Positions 10,570 through 20,010 of a stretch of 64,000 bases of DNA are shown one piece after another. How positions within the stretch are numbered: the stretch's first letter is position 1; the number at the start of each line of letters is the position of its first letter. The position numbers and the translations under genes are program-made. Below the pieces are notes generated by a model. The model ran no database searches. It saw nothing but the letters and a program-made list of their open reading frames with translations, and was not told the DNA's origin. Source of the DNA: Paralithodes platypus (taxonomy: Eukaryota > Arthropoda > Malacostraca > Decapoda > Lithodidae); assembly GCA_032716605.1 (NCBI GenBank), contig CM064481.1, forward strand, positions 19,772,811 through 19,836,810. Reading direction: 5' to 3'.

Positions 10570-12326
10570 TTGTTTTTTGTTTTTTTTTTTTTTCTATGTG
10601 ATTGAGGGAGGCAAAAGGCATAACTGCCTATAGCGAGTGCCTCCCCCATAGTTGAAAGAGTGACAGGGCCAAAATCAAGGGACGTTCGAGCCAAATGCCT
10701 GGGACACACGGGAGTTTGAAGCAATTTTAAGTCATAGGAAGAGGGAAAGACTGATTCTGGGAGAGAGTTCCAGAGCTCAGCTGTTGAGTAGAAGAAAGTT
10801 TGAGAGTAACGTTTCACTCTTGGGTTGGAGAGTTGCACAGAGTAGGGGTGGGATTGAGTTGCAAGACGGGTACCACGTGCCCTACGTAAAGGAGGTGGTA
10901 TGCACTGGGATAGCTCTGAGGAACACTGATTATTATAGTAGCGATAGAATAGCGCGAGAGAGATGCAACATTGCGGCGGAGAGAGAGGGATTGCAGAGAG
11001 TTGGTGAGGTGGACGGGAGTTAATGATACGAAAGGCCTTCCTTTCAACTTTGTCTAGGAGAGCAGTGTGAGAGGAACCTCCCCACACATGTGAACAATAC
11101 TCAATACAAGGGCGCACTATGCCCCTGTACAGAGCAAGAAGCTGTACAGGGGAAAAGAACCCCCTAAGGCGGTTGAGCACACCCAGCTTCTGGGAGGCTG
11201 CCTTAGCAAGACTGGTAATATGGTCCTTCCAAATGAGAGCAGAAGAAAAAGGAATATTGAGAGAAGATGAAGGGTTGATTTTTGTATTGTTGAAGAATAA
11301 GGGATAGTCCGCTGGGAGATCCTGACGGGTAGATAGATGGAGAAATTGGGTTTTGGAAGCATTAAAGTTAACAAGGTTTTCAAGGTGGTGATGGGCTGGT
11401 CTATCAGAGTGAGAACTGAGCAATCTCTGCCATATCCATAGCTTACTCTGACTGTTCCTTTTACTTATATATTTTCTAGATCTCAAGTGACGGCGTCTCT
11501 AACGTGGATTGACCTCCCAATCTACCAAGATTGGAAGCCAAAGTGTCACATTTTTCCCTTGCCCCTCAACTTTCTCATAATTGCTGAGGGACACAGGGCC
11601 TGGTGGGGCTTTGGTTCCCGGGCATTTCCGCACCCTCCTCAGCTCCCCGCCATGAGTGGCTTCGGTCACCCAGGCTTTATTGTGGTCGGCGGGGAGGGTT
11701 CTGTGGGGGCGCTCGGTTATGGCCTTGGCCTTGCTCGGGGCCTTGGGGCTGTTCGGCCAGGCAGCTTGGGGGAACAACAACAACAACAACAACAAGGTTT
11801 TCTCTGCCCCAATTGGAAATAGTATTTAGATCAGAATTTAAGAGTTCTATGGCTTCATTACGTTTGTCGTTGAGGGATTGCTGGCGGGGGCGTTCTGAAA
11901 AACTAATGGAGTAGTGCAAGGTTGAGTCGTCTGCGTATGAATGGATGGGAATTAAGGTACAGTTAAGGAGATCATTTATAAAAATTAGAAAGAGAATAGG
12001 AGATAGGACAGAGCCCTGAGGAACACCGGAGTTTATAGAGTGAGGAAATGAACAATGGCCGTCCACAACCGCGGCTATGGAACGGCCGGAAAGGAAATTA
12101 GAGACAAAGGCACAGATGGAGGGATAGAAACCGAAGGAGGGTAGTTTAGAAATTAAAGATTTATGCCAGACTCTATCGAAGGCTTTCGATATGTCTAGTG
12201 CAATAGAAAAAGTCTCACCGAAGTCTCGAAAGGAGGATGACCAAGAGTTAGTAAGATATGAAAGAAGATCACCAGTAGAGCGACCCTTAAGGAAGCCATA
12301 CTGGCGATCTGAGAGCAGATTATGTG
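10570..12326 (-). mobile_element. LINE-beta copy B (5'-truncated), interrupted by a short element
   Basis: The minus-strand 3' end has a poly(T) (A tail) at about 10571-10592. The 5' truncation at about 12326 falls in the RT domain (equivalent of LLSDRQYGF). Frames 12066-11803 and 11370-10600 read [41 protein letters not shown], then after the insertion NFNASKTQFLHL and the C-terminal [11 protein letters not shown]. Small frame breaks occur (around 11260 and 11020). Confidence 0.88.
11382..11790 (+). mobile_element. Short non-autonomous retroelement, copy iii
   Basis: The 12-bp duplication AACAAGGTTTTC flanks it at 11370-11381 and 11791-11802, and (AAC)n lies at its 3' end. It interrupts LINE-beta copy B exactly between GRENLV and NFNASK. 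It shares its full length with copies i and ii. Confidence 0.9.
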
Positions 12327-12499
12327 GTCGGAGATGCGGGGCGTCGGTCCAGCCGGCTGTTGTTTACATGCGTCGGACGGACGCCTCGCACACCAAGCTT
12401 ACAGGCTTTGAGCTCATGAGTGCCTCAGAGCCTTTCCGGGTAGCTCGGGGTGTATTTTGTAGGGTGCCTCAGAGCCCTTCCGGGTCTGATGGGTTAAAG

Positions 12500-12624
12500 G
12501 AGGCAGTGTTATAAGCCACCGTTAAACTCTCTAAATTTTTGGAAATAAGTAACACCCCGTTCTTAACATTAATCAACAATTACAAACCCCAATGTACTTG
12601 AATAAACTAATGAATAAAAGTTAC
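12500..12624. other. Short non-coding stretch (likely intron of the SLC9B gene)
   Basis: No feature seen apart from AT-rich sequence. It lies directly downstream of the antiporter exon's splice donor. Confidence 0.4.
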
Positions 12625-12895
12625 CTGAGAGTGGCAGACCAATGTTTGTCAATATTGTTGCCGATGTAGTCCAAGCGGGGGACACTATTGAGTACTGTAC
12701 TATCCCCGCCACCAACATGCCCAGGAGTGGTGGTAGTCGTAGCGGTGTCACGGATGACCCCGCCACCACCGCCACCAGGAAGAGGACCAGGAGGGAGAAG
12801 AGGTTCCCCCCCGGGTAGCGCCGCGGCACCCACGATCCCGACGAGGGCTCTGTACGCCAGGCATAATATTACCGTGCCTGTCATTATTTCACCAC
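12625..12895 (-). CDS. Exon of an SLC9B/NHA-type Na+/H+ antiporter (frameshifted in a C7 run)
   Basis: Cation/proton antiporter of membranes. The minus-strand exon is bounded by a plausible acceptor (TTTTCGTACAG) and donor (CAG/GTAACT). It encodes membrane-like sequence with LPGGNLFSLLVLFLV and LPPLLGMLVAGI, matching the PGGNLF and PxLLGMLxAG signatures of SLC9B (NHA) proteins. The first part (EIMTGTVILCLAYRALVGIVGAA) and the second are in different frames because of seven C at 12806-12812. With six the exon would be 270 bp, phase-neutral, with one open frame. Either a homopolymer error or a pseudogene. No other exon of the gene is seen. Confidence 0.75.
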
Positions 12896-13018
12896 CTGTA
12901 CGAAAAGGATGATTCAATATAACAGTCATACAATCACTATTACCGTATACTTATTGGTCTGGATTAGGGGACAAAGATGTTTATAAGAAAGGATTAGAAA
13001 TAACCTGTAATATTCATC

Positions 13019-13090
13019 GGCACCCACGATCCCGACTAGGGCACCGTACGCCAGGCATAATATTACCGTCCCTGTCATTATTTCACCAAA
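13019..13090 (-). pseudogene. Partial duplicate of the SLC9B exon (5' part)
   Basis: Repeats the first ~72 bp of the antiporter exon, including an acceptor-like CTTACAG. It encodes GEIMTGTVILCLAYGALVGI before the similarity stops. No donor is evident at its end. Confidence 0.7.
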
Positions 13091-13133
13091 CTGTAAGATA
13101 ACGATGATTCAATTTAACATGATCCCCACTAAA

Positions 13134-13327
13134 GCCGCTATCACACGAGAGCCTTTATAGTCAACATTCGATGATCAATATTTTTCTGGCAAAATTTCTG
13201 GAATATTTTGTACTGGTATCGGAAACTAGACTGATGGTGGATGAATTTAGGTGACAAATATGTTAAATGTTGACCTCTTAAGCTGCCAGACCAGTGTTGA
13301 GGGAAAAAGTGGTCGTGTGATACCGGC
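13134..13327. mobile_element. Small MITE with 15-bp terminal inverted repeats
   Basis: Ends GCCGCTATCACACGA and TCGTGTGATACCGGC pair with one mismatch; length about 194 bp. A related fragment (GCTGCCAGACCAGTGTTGAG) is at 30309-30375. It sits between two partial SLC9B exon copies. Confidence 0.75.
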
Positions 13328-13332
13328 TTGGA

Positions 13333-13382
13333 GTGCCGTACGCCAGGCATAATATTACCGTGCCTGTCATTATTTCACCAAC
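13333..13382 (-). pseudogene. Second partial duplicate of the SLC9B exon (5' part)
   Basis: About 50 bp repeating GEIMTGTVILCLAYG-coding sequence of the antiporter exon, preceded on its strand by ATTATAG, and cut by the MITE at 13134-13327. Confidence 0.65.
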
Positions 13383-13429
13383 CTATAATTAAATGGATAT
13401 AAAATCGTAGTCATGTACATAACCTTTAA

Positions 13430-13548
13430 TTGTCTTGATGGTGTAATGGTTTGAATTATTAAGATCTGTATGTGGTAACCCAGGTTTCAATCCCGGTAGA
13501 ATCACATGCTTTCATAAATTTCATTGGGAGGTGTTTGGTGTTGGGAAT
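13430..13548 (+). repeat. tRNA-derived SINE-like unit, left arm of an inverted pair
   Basis: Box A-like TGGTGTAATGG and box B-like GGTTTCAATCC at tRNA spacing, then ACATGCTTTCAT and GGGAGGTGTTTGGTGTTGGG. The inverted partner is at 17763-17831, continuing after the DIRS insertion at 26509-26553. There box B is a perfect GGTTCAAATCC. Confidence 0.7.
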
Positions 13549-13767
13549 GAAATAAATAATCTAATACAGTATATTGATTTAACTCCCAACACGAAACACC
13601 TCCCAATGAAATAAATAATCTAATGCAGTATATTAATTTAACTCCCAACACGAAACACCTCCCAATGAAATAAATAATCTAATACAGTATATTAATTTAA
13701 CTCCCAACACGAAACACCTCCCAATGAAATAAATAATCTAATACAGTATATTAATTTAACTCCCAAC
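13549..13767. repeat. 59-bp tandem repeat, about four copies
   Basis: GAAATAAATAATCTAAT starts at 13549, 13608, 13667 and 13726. Each unit contains AACTCCCAACACGAAACACC. The array is cut by LINE-alpha at 13768 and resumes as a partial unit at 17753. Confidence 0.95.
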
Positions 13768-13787
13768 TCAGGACACGAAGTCCTGAT

Positions 13788-14747
13788 GTGGCGGCGTCTA
13801 CGCCGTGGGACCACCTCCCGGAGCTGCCAACCGCGGATGGCTGCCGACCCTCCACGGCCGGAGACAAGATCAATCGACCAGTGGAGGACAACCGGATGCC
13901 GGCCGCGGGGAGCAGTTTCGGGAGCCAAACCGTCACAACTATCCCCTGCCCCCCCCCTGGGGGCACGGGTCCTTGGAGTGGCTTCGGTCGCGCCGGGAAT
14001 TTCCACACCTCTCACACCATACACACACATCACACAGTTTTTCCTACACCGAGAAATGACTCTCCGGCTGTCATTTCTCGAAGACTTCTTCTAGCCGGAG
14101 ACATTGAGAGCAACCCAGGACCCACGTACACATACATATGTCCAACTTGCTCAAAACCCATCACTTCGAGTCGCCACACTAAGGGTTCAGTTCTCTGCAA
14201 TTCATGCAGGAACTGGACCCACTTCACCTGTACAACACTTGCCTCCAAGAAACACTACACGAACACCTGGACCTGTTCCTCATGCCCCTCCCTCTCCCAG
14301 TCAAATCCCTCGCCTAAAACCCGTCCACCTCTCCTCCCCAACCCACCTGGCCTTCCCATATCATCCACTCCCCCCCCTAAAACCCGTCCACCTCTCCTCC
14401 CTAACCCACCTAACTTTCCCATACCATCCACATCCTCAACTCAACACACCACATCCCATCCTAATCCATTCCAACCCCCATCTCCTGCTCCCCAATCCCC
14501 ACCCCCACCTCACCCATCCCAACCTCCAGCCCCTCCCTCACCCCCACCCTCACCCCCACCCCATCCTCGTGCAGCAGCACCCAACATACATCGTACACAT
14601 AACATTAACATTCTCCAATTGAACATAGATGGCATTAACACAAAGAAACACGAACTCTCACACTTCATCAAACAACACAACATACACATTGCCATCTTAC
14701 AAGAAACAAAACTCCGCACATCACAAAAAAACACCCACATTTCATAA
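13788..14747 (+). CDS. LINE-alpha polyprotein, N-terminal part: 2A-like motif and PHD finger
   Basis: The frame has no ATG at its head; the first in-frame ATG is at 13893 (residue 36), so initiation is uncertain. At 14100-14123 it encodes DIESNPGP, preceded by RRLLLAG. This matches the 2A ribosome-skipping consensus D(V/I)ExNPGP and would release an N-terminal peptide of up to 111 residues. Next is a C4HC3 PHD-type zinc finger (CPTC, CNSC, HFTC, CSSC), then a Pro/Ser/Thr linker of about 120 residues, then NINILQLNIDGI and ILQETKL, the start of the APE endonuclease. The frame stops early because of an indel in the A run near 14725. Confidence 0.85.
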   Translation: MAASTPWDHLPELPTADGCRPSTAGDKINRPVEDNRMPAAGSSFGSQTVTTIPCPPPGGTGPWSGFGRAGNFHTSHTIHTHHTVFPTPRNDSPAVISRRLLLAGDIESNPGPTYTYICPTCSKPITSSRHTKGSVLCNSCRNWTHFTCTTLASKKHYTNTWTCSSCPSLSQSNPSPKTRPPLLPNPPGLPISSTPPPKTRPPLLPNPPNFPIPSTSSTQHTTSHPNPFQPPSPAPQSPPPPHPSQPPAPPSPPPSPPPHPRAAAPNIHRTHNINILQLNIDGINTKKHELSHFIKQHNIHIAILQETKLRTSQKNTHIS

Positions 14748-15645
14748 TTTCACCACCATCAGACAAGACCGGGCTGTCGGCGGGGGCGGTGGACTCATCA
14801 CCCTGGTACACAAAGAAATATCATACATAGTAACCAGTGTACAAACCAAATCCCTCCTCCCCCCAAATGATAACACAACAGAAATACAATCAATTAAAAT
14901 ACGCACTGGCAACAAATCCAACATAACCATCATAAACACATACATCCCTTCCCAAACATCCCCTACAGTACCAAATGAATACAGACCACACTTACAACAC
15001 ATCACAAACACCCCACACATCATCCTGGGTGGTGACTTCAACGCCAAGACGTCGGCCTGGTTTGTCGACAACCCCGACACAGACAGAGGGCTGGTACTAC
15101 AAAACCAAACAGATAACCTCATCATCCTTAACGACATCCATCAACATACCCATATTCCTCACCAAGCCCCCTATAACCCATCATCTCCAGACATCACCTT
15201 TTGCTCCCCAGAACTCACCCCCACAACATCCTGGAGGGTGGTCAGAACCTTAGGCTCTGACCACCTCCCGATCATTATCACCACCAAAACCAGACTCACC
15301 CCAGCTAGCCACAAACACACATACACCAATTATAAAAGAGCTAACTGGGAAGCATTTACAAATGAGACAGAACAACACTTCACAACTCTAAACAGTACAC
15401 CCATCACTAACATCAACAATGCTGTACACATACTCAATAAAACTATCCAAAACGCTGACAAGAAACACATTCCAAGAGGTAACAGAAAAAGACACAACCC
15501 CAACTTCACACCAGAAATTCAAAACCTCATCAGACAACGCGACATACTGAAACACTCCCCAGCACCCCACACACAAGACATCACACAACAAATTCAAGCA
15601 CTCAACACCCAAACTAACAACAAAATACAAGAACAACAAAACTAA
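14729..15645 (+). pseudogene. LINE-alpha polyprotein: APE endonuclease
   Basis: Continues the endonuclease in the next frame. It carries GGGGGLITLVH, TIINTYIPS, IILGGDFNAKTSAW (GDFN motif), RGLVLQ, and LGSDHLPI (the conserved SDH). These are the usual APE motifs in order, so nicking of target DNA would be expected from an intact protein. Charged linker sequence follows to 15645, where the frame ends; RT homology resumes in another frame from about 15640. Confidence 0.85.
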
Positions 15646-17732
15646 ATTGGAATAACTTCCTACAAACACTTGATCACAAAACAAACCCCAAAAAACTCTA
15701 CAAAACACTAAACAGCATCACACTTTCCAACAGCAACACAACACAATCACATGCTGCAATCACAACAACAGACTCTACTCCTTCATGTAAACAACAAGCA
15801 AACACTCTCATCAATCACTTCTCACATGTCAGCCACCTAAAACCTCACAAAGACGACCGACGTGTCATCCGACGTAAGAGACAATTCCCCACAGACCCTG
15901 ACTATACACCCTTCACCAATCACCAGACAAAGCATATCATCAACAATCTCAAGCACTCACCCGCCTGTGGCCTAGACAACATAAGCAACATACACCTCAG
16001 ACACCTGGGACCACAAGGCATACAAACACTCACTAACATATCAAACTACAGCTATTCACACAACACAATACCAGACATTTGGAAGCATGGTATCATCATC
16101 ACATTCCCCAAACCCAACAAAGACCCCACGCTACCCTCCTCGCACCGCCCCATCACACTCCTTTGCTCCCCCTCCAAAGTCATGGAACGCCTAGTATTAT
16201 AACTAATTACACCCGACCTACCCCTAGCTCCAACACAACATGGCTTTAGGCCACTGCACTCCACAAACACTCTTCTCACAGACCTTACACAAAGAGCTTT
16301 TGACGGCATCAACTCAGCTAGACCACCACACAGATCACTATTAGCCACACTCGACATTAGTAAAGCCTTCGATGCCATCCCCCGCCACAACCTAACAAAC
16401 AAAATCTACAACACAAACATGCACAACAACACAAAAAGGTGGCTGGCTAACTTCCTAGCAGGCAGATGTGCACACGTATCTTTTGCCGGTCAGTCATCTA
16501 AAATCAGAAACTTTCCAAACGGAGTCCCACAGGGATCCGTCCTATCGCCCGCACTCTTCAATCTGTACATGCACGATATAACTACACCCAATACTCCCCA
16601 AATAAACTTAGCCTCCTATGCAGATGACATAACACTCACATGCACACACCATGACCCAAGAAGAGCAACAGATCTCCTTCAACCCTATCTCAACACACTA
16701 CATGGCTGGTGCACTACAAACAGACTGAATCTAGCCCCAGCCAAATCCACCGCAACCCTGCTCACTAGCTGGACAGGTGAACACGAATACATCCCTCAAC
16801 TCACCATAAACAACACACCCCTAACACATACACACACACCCAAAATCCTAGGAGTAACATATGATACTCATATGACATTCAAACAGCACACCACAAACAT
16901 TAAAAAGAAACTGACACCCAGACTTAACTCCCTCAGGTCACTTGCTCACACAAAATTTGGACACAACAAAGAAACTACCACCACAGTATATAAACAATAC
17001 ATAAGATCAGTAATGGAATACGCAAGCCCAGCCTGGGCTTCTAACCTAGCTGAAACACATCATAAGACCTTACAGACTATCCAAAACAAAGCCCTGAAGA
17101 TCATTACAGGCTGCACAGCTACTGCACCCACAGATCATCTACATCAAGAAACCAAAATCCTCAAAGTCAAAGACCATCTGGACATGAGAGGCACTCAATT
17201 CCTGGCAGCAGCCTCCACGAACCAAGACCACCCTCTAAACTACATGGCAACACACCCACAGACACCAAGAAATATCAAAACAACACCCAGCACACGGTAT
17301 CACACACAGTTATTGTCCTCTCTCCCTCCCTGCCCACCCCGAACCAACTTCCAGAAGCACATCCATACTCATATCTCTCGCCAATCCATCCACTCACTCA
17401 CAGACAACACGCAGCTGCATGCACGACCTCCCGAAATCCATCCTTCCGAATCCTCCCTCCCTCGCGAGGACAGAGTCCACCTGGCCAGGCTGAGATGCGG
17501 ACACCATCCAGCTCTCCTGAGCTATCAGAAGAGACTGGATGACTCCGTTGTCGACGCCTGCCCGGGATGTAACACAGCACCCCATACCATTAAACACATC
17601 ATAGAAGACTGCATTTCACACAACCACTTACGCCAACAACACATCCTACACTCAATGAGAGCTCTGTGGGAAAGCCCGATCGTGGCCATGGCCTTCCTCA
17701 GGGACTCGGGGCTGTTCGGCCAGGCAGCTTAG
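15640..17732 (+). pseudogene. LINE-alpha reverse transcriptase and C-terminal CCHC motif
   Basis: From 15640 a frame reads DPDYTPFTNHQTK, ACGLDNIS and HRPITLLCSPSKVMERLV, then a TAA at about 16200. It then continues with [43 protein letters not shown] and SYADDITLT (active-site YADD). The stretch from 16403 to 17732 is intact (437 codons). Near the C-terminus, CPGCNTAPHTIKHIIEDC has CX2CX8HX4C spacing, as in the terminal zinc motif of I/Jockey-group elements. The last codons overlap the conserved CTGTTCGGCCAGGCAGCTT end shared with the short elements. Confidence 0.85.
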
Positions 17733-17762
17733 GGAACAACAACAACAACAACAACTCCCAAC

Positions 17763-17831
17763 ACGAAACACCTCCCAATGAAATTAATGAAATCATGTGA
17801 TCCTACCGGGATTTGAACCTGGGTTACCATA
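17763..17831 (-). repeat. tRNA-derived SINE-like unit, right arm (first part)
   Basis: The reverse complement reads GGTAACCCAGGTTCAAATCC, then the same tail as 13495-13545. The unit is interrupted at 17831 by the DIRS element and resumes at 26509. Confidence 0.7.
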
Positions 17832-17877
17832 TTATAGGTTTGACTCCTGTAAGGAGATAAGGAAAACATAATATTTA

Positions 17878-18190
17878 GTAGTGGCCCCTCCATCATTGAC
17901 GAACATGCCTATTACATAAGGCATCCTCTTCAAACACTAATCCGCCGTAGTTTGAATCTACCGCGCAGAGCATTTAAAAACTGAGGAGCCTTCATCATGA
18001 GCGCACGCGACCTCACTCATGGCTTCAGTCATTATGAATTGGGTTCTCACTACGAAAAAACTTCGTAAAAAATAAAAACAAAAAGAAAATAAGAATAACT
18101 ATCCAATAAGCTTTCCATCATATCGTGGATGTACTTGTGTGGATTTCTGACCAGACGCTGATTCAGGCGTCATTCCTCCTTCACTGACAT
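17878..18190. repeat. DIRS inverted terminal repeat, left
   Basis: About 313 bp beginning TAGTGGCCCCTCCATCATTG and ending near GCGTCATTCCTCC. It is the inverse of 26200-26503 with few differences. Outside it lie about 46 bp (17832-17877, TATAGGTTTGACTCCTGTAA) found otherwise only in the ICR. Confidence 0.93.
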
Positions 18191-18229
18191 ATCAAGTAAA
18201 CCAAAATCCTTAATACATCAACGAATGGG

Positions 18230-18362
18230 AAGGGGACGGTCGGGAGGGCCCCAGTCGTCAATGATTACGGGGCCACTACTAAATATTAGGTTTTCCTTAT
18301 CTCCTTACAGGAGTCAAACCTATAATTTATTAGTGGCCCCTCCATCATTGACGAACATGCCT
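18230..18362. repeat. DIRS internal complementary region (ICR)
   Basis: Reads GGGGCCACTACTAAATATTA, then GGAGTCAAACCTATAATTTA, then TTAGTGGCCCCTCCATCATT. It thus joins the complement of the left end to the right end, which is the circle-junction template of DIRS elements. The same arrangement is at 47620-47720 in copy 2. Confidence 0.88.
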
Positions 18363-18929
18363 GATATCTAAGACTGGAGGGGGACATTCGTAATCATATC
18401 ATAACTCTAGAAAAGCAGATAATAAAAACAACCACATAGTATTCTTACTTTTGAAATATATTGTAACACTTTGGCGTAGGCCGAAAATATACAAGAAAAA
18501 GGGGGTTCAGGCAGGTGCGTGCTTCAAAGAAGCCTGCCCGACAAAAAACGGGTAACCCTGAAGATTCTGAACACAGATCTGTAGTTACAAAGGCACCCCA
18601 CTCAACGAGTGGTGACAAAAATAATAAGTTATAAGTTTATATGTGCACATCATAAACCCCAAAATACATGTGGAGATAAATTGCAAAGGAACTCCACTGT
18701 TCTAATATTACATTGCTTTCGCAGCTAAAACTACTATAACAACACCGTTTTTTGTACTAAACCTTGTACTAGCACAATTTCTCGCTGAGAAATTTTCATA
18801 TCACATTTTAACCTTAAATTGTATCACAGCTCTCATACTCCGGCGGGGTCTAGGGTGTCCTATGTCAACTGACTGCACCCCCCCCCCCCCCCTTCCCGTG
18901 AAAGTAAACATAAGTGACTGCAGGGCCAC
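18363..18929. other. DIRS 3' non-coding region
   Basis: No ORF. It contains GGACACCCTAGACCC-type sequence (minus strand) and a C run at about 18878-18891. Matching sequence follows the recombinase in copy 2 (46925-47600). Confidence 0.7.
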
Positions 18930-20010
18930 CTAGACCCTCTGCCTTAAAGCTATACATGGTAAGGAAGGTTTGTCTAGAGCAACTGACAAGTATCTAGAGA
19001 GAAACGTATGATTAGACGCCCACAACTGTGTGGACGCGATATCTTCAACTGAAAAAATTTTCAGGAAACGTAAAGAGGCTGCCCACTTGCGTAAATCGTG
19101 GGCCCTACCCACAACGCCGGGATTACTCTCTTTAATGACTTCTACCAGAAGAGAGGCTAATCGCCGTTTAAGTAAGCGTTTACCCGTACTTGCTACCCAT
19201 AAAGCACCTTGGGGGTTTTGAGGAGCTATTCTCAAATATTTGGTTAGAGCTTGCACTGGACATAAATTATGATGCACCTTTCCCCTTTTTAACGCCGGCA
19301 CCGTGAACTCAGAAAACACGTGTGCACTATGCTCATTCTTGGCTACAAAAGCTGGGGAGGGCGCAATGGAAATTGAATCATTAAGTCGACCAAACCTAAG
19401 ACAATTAGGTGTGTTGCTCATCGCCGCCAGCTCAGACACTCTGTTTCCGGTGGCCAAAGCCAAAAGGAAAACCGCCTTCTTTAAGATTAATGCAAAGTCT
19501 GCAGTATTTTGATACAGACGAGAATGAAGCAAAGACAAAGCTTTGTCCAGAGACCAAGTAGGCATGAGCTGACGGGGAGGTGGGCGGAGTTTAAAACACG
19601 CTCTCATAAATCCTGTTTCCTCCGCCACCGGTATGGACAGACCTGTAAGGTCTAAAAAGGGCACTCTAATCGCAGTTAAGTGATTCTTTAATGTCACCAC
19701 AGATAAACGTTTCTGCTCAAACAGATAATTTAAGTAATTAAAAACCAATGCCACTGAGGGTACAGTTTGTTCTGTTCTAACAATCCAAGAAGTAAAAGCT
19801 TGCCAATGTGATTGATACTGTCGCTTAGTAGACTGAGTATATTGATTGAGCAATTTATTGGTCACATCTCTACCGTATGGTGCTAGCCACTTGGCCTCCT
19901 GAATGTCCATAATGCAAAAGTCAGCGAGGTCGCTAGGTTGCCAATCGTGTCTAAGTGGAAGTACCCGACCGGGAGCGATACCGGGTCCGGGCACCACATT
20001 TTCAATTGCT
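18930..20010 (-). CDS. DIRS tyrosine recombinase
   Basis: Integrates the circular cDNA, replacing the DDE integrase of LTR elements. The C-terminal part of a 935-codon frame shows the family residues: Arg in ATGNRVSEL (about 19420-19455), HDLRKWAASLRF with His-x-x-Arg (about 19070-19105), and the nucleophile Tyr in FLSRYLSVAL (about 18980-19010). An N-terminal SAM-like region (YTQSTKRQYQSHWQAFTSWI) precedes it. The start is uncertain, since the frame remains open far upstream but there overlaps the RT gene; about 360 residues are convincing. The overlap with the RT ORF is usual for DIRS. Confidence 0.9.

Larger units (their letters stand above)
10260..12497. mobile_element. TTAA-flanked piggyBac-type MITE (family 1), interrupted by LINE-beta copy B
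   Basis: TTAA at 10260-10263 followed by CCCTCCAGCCCCGG, and CCCGGGTCTGATGGG-like sequence before TTAA at 12494-12497, give short inverted ends. Without the LINE at about 10570-12326 the sequence matches the uninterrupted 479-bp copy at 28915-29393 along its whole length, including CGACGCnCTCCTTCTTG joined to GGTCGGAGATGCGG-type sequence. No coding capacity of its own. Confidence 0.85.
13768..17752 (+). mobile_element. LINE-alpha copy 1: near-full-length non-LTR retrotransposon with (AAC)n tail
   Basis: A 4.0-kb element flanked by the 10-bp duplication AACTCCCAAC (13758-13767 and 17753-17762). Order: N-terminal leader, 2A-like motif, PHD finger, proline-rich linker, APE endonuclease, reverse transcriptase, CCHC-type motif, then (AAC)n. 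Three lesions are visible: a frameshift in the A7 run near 14722-14728, a frameshift near 15640, and a stop at about 16200. Further copies: 29758-29970, 31305-31650 and 34138-35487. Confidence 0.9.
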
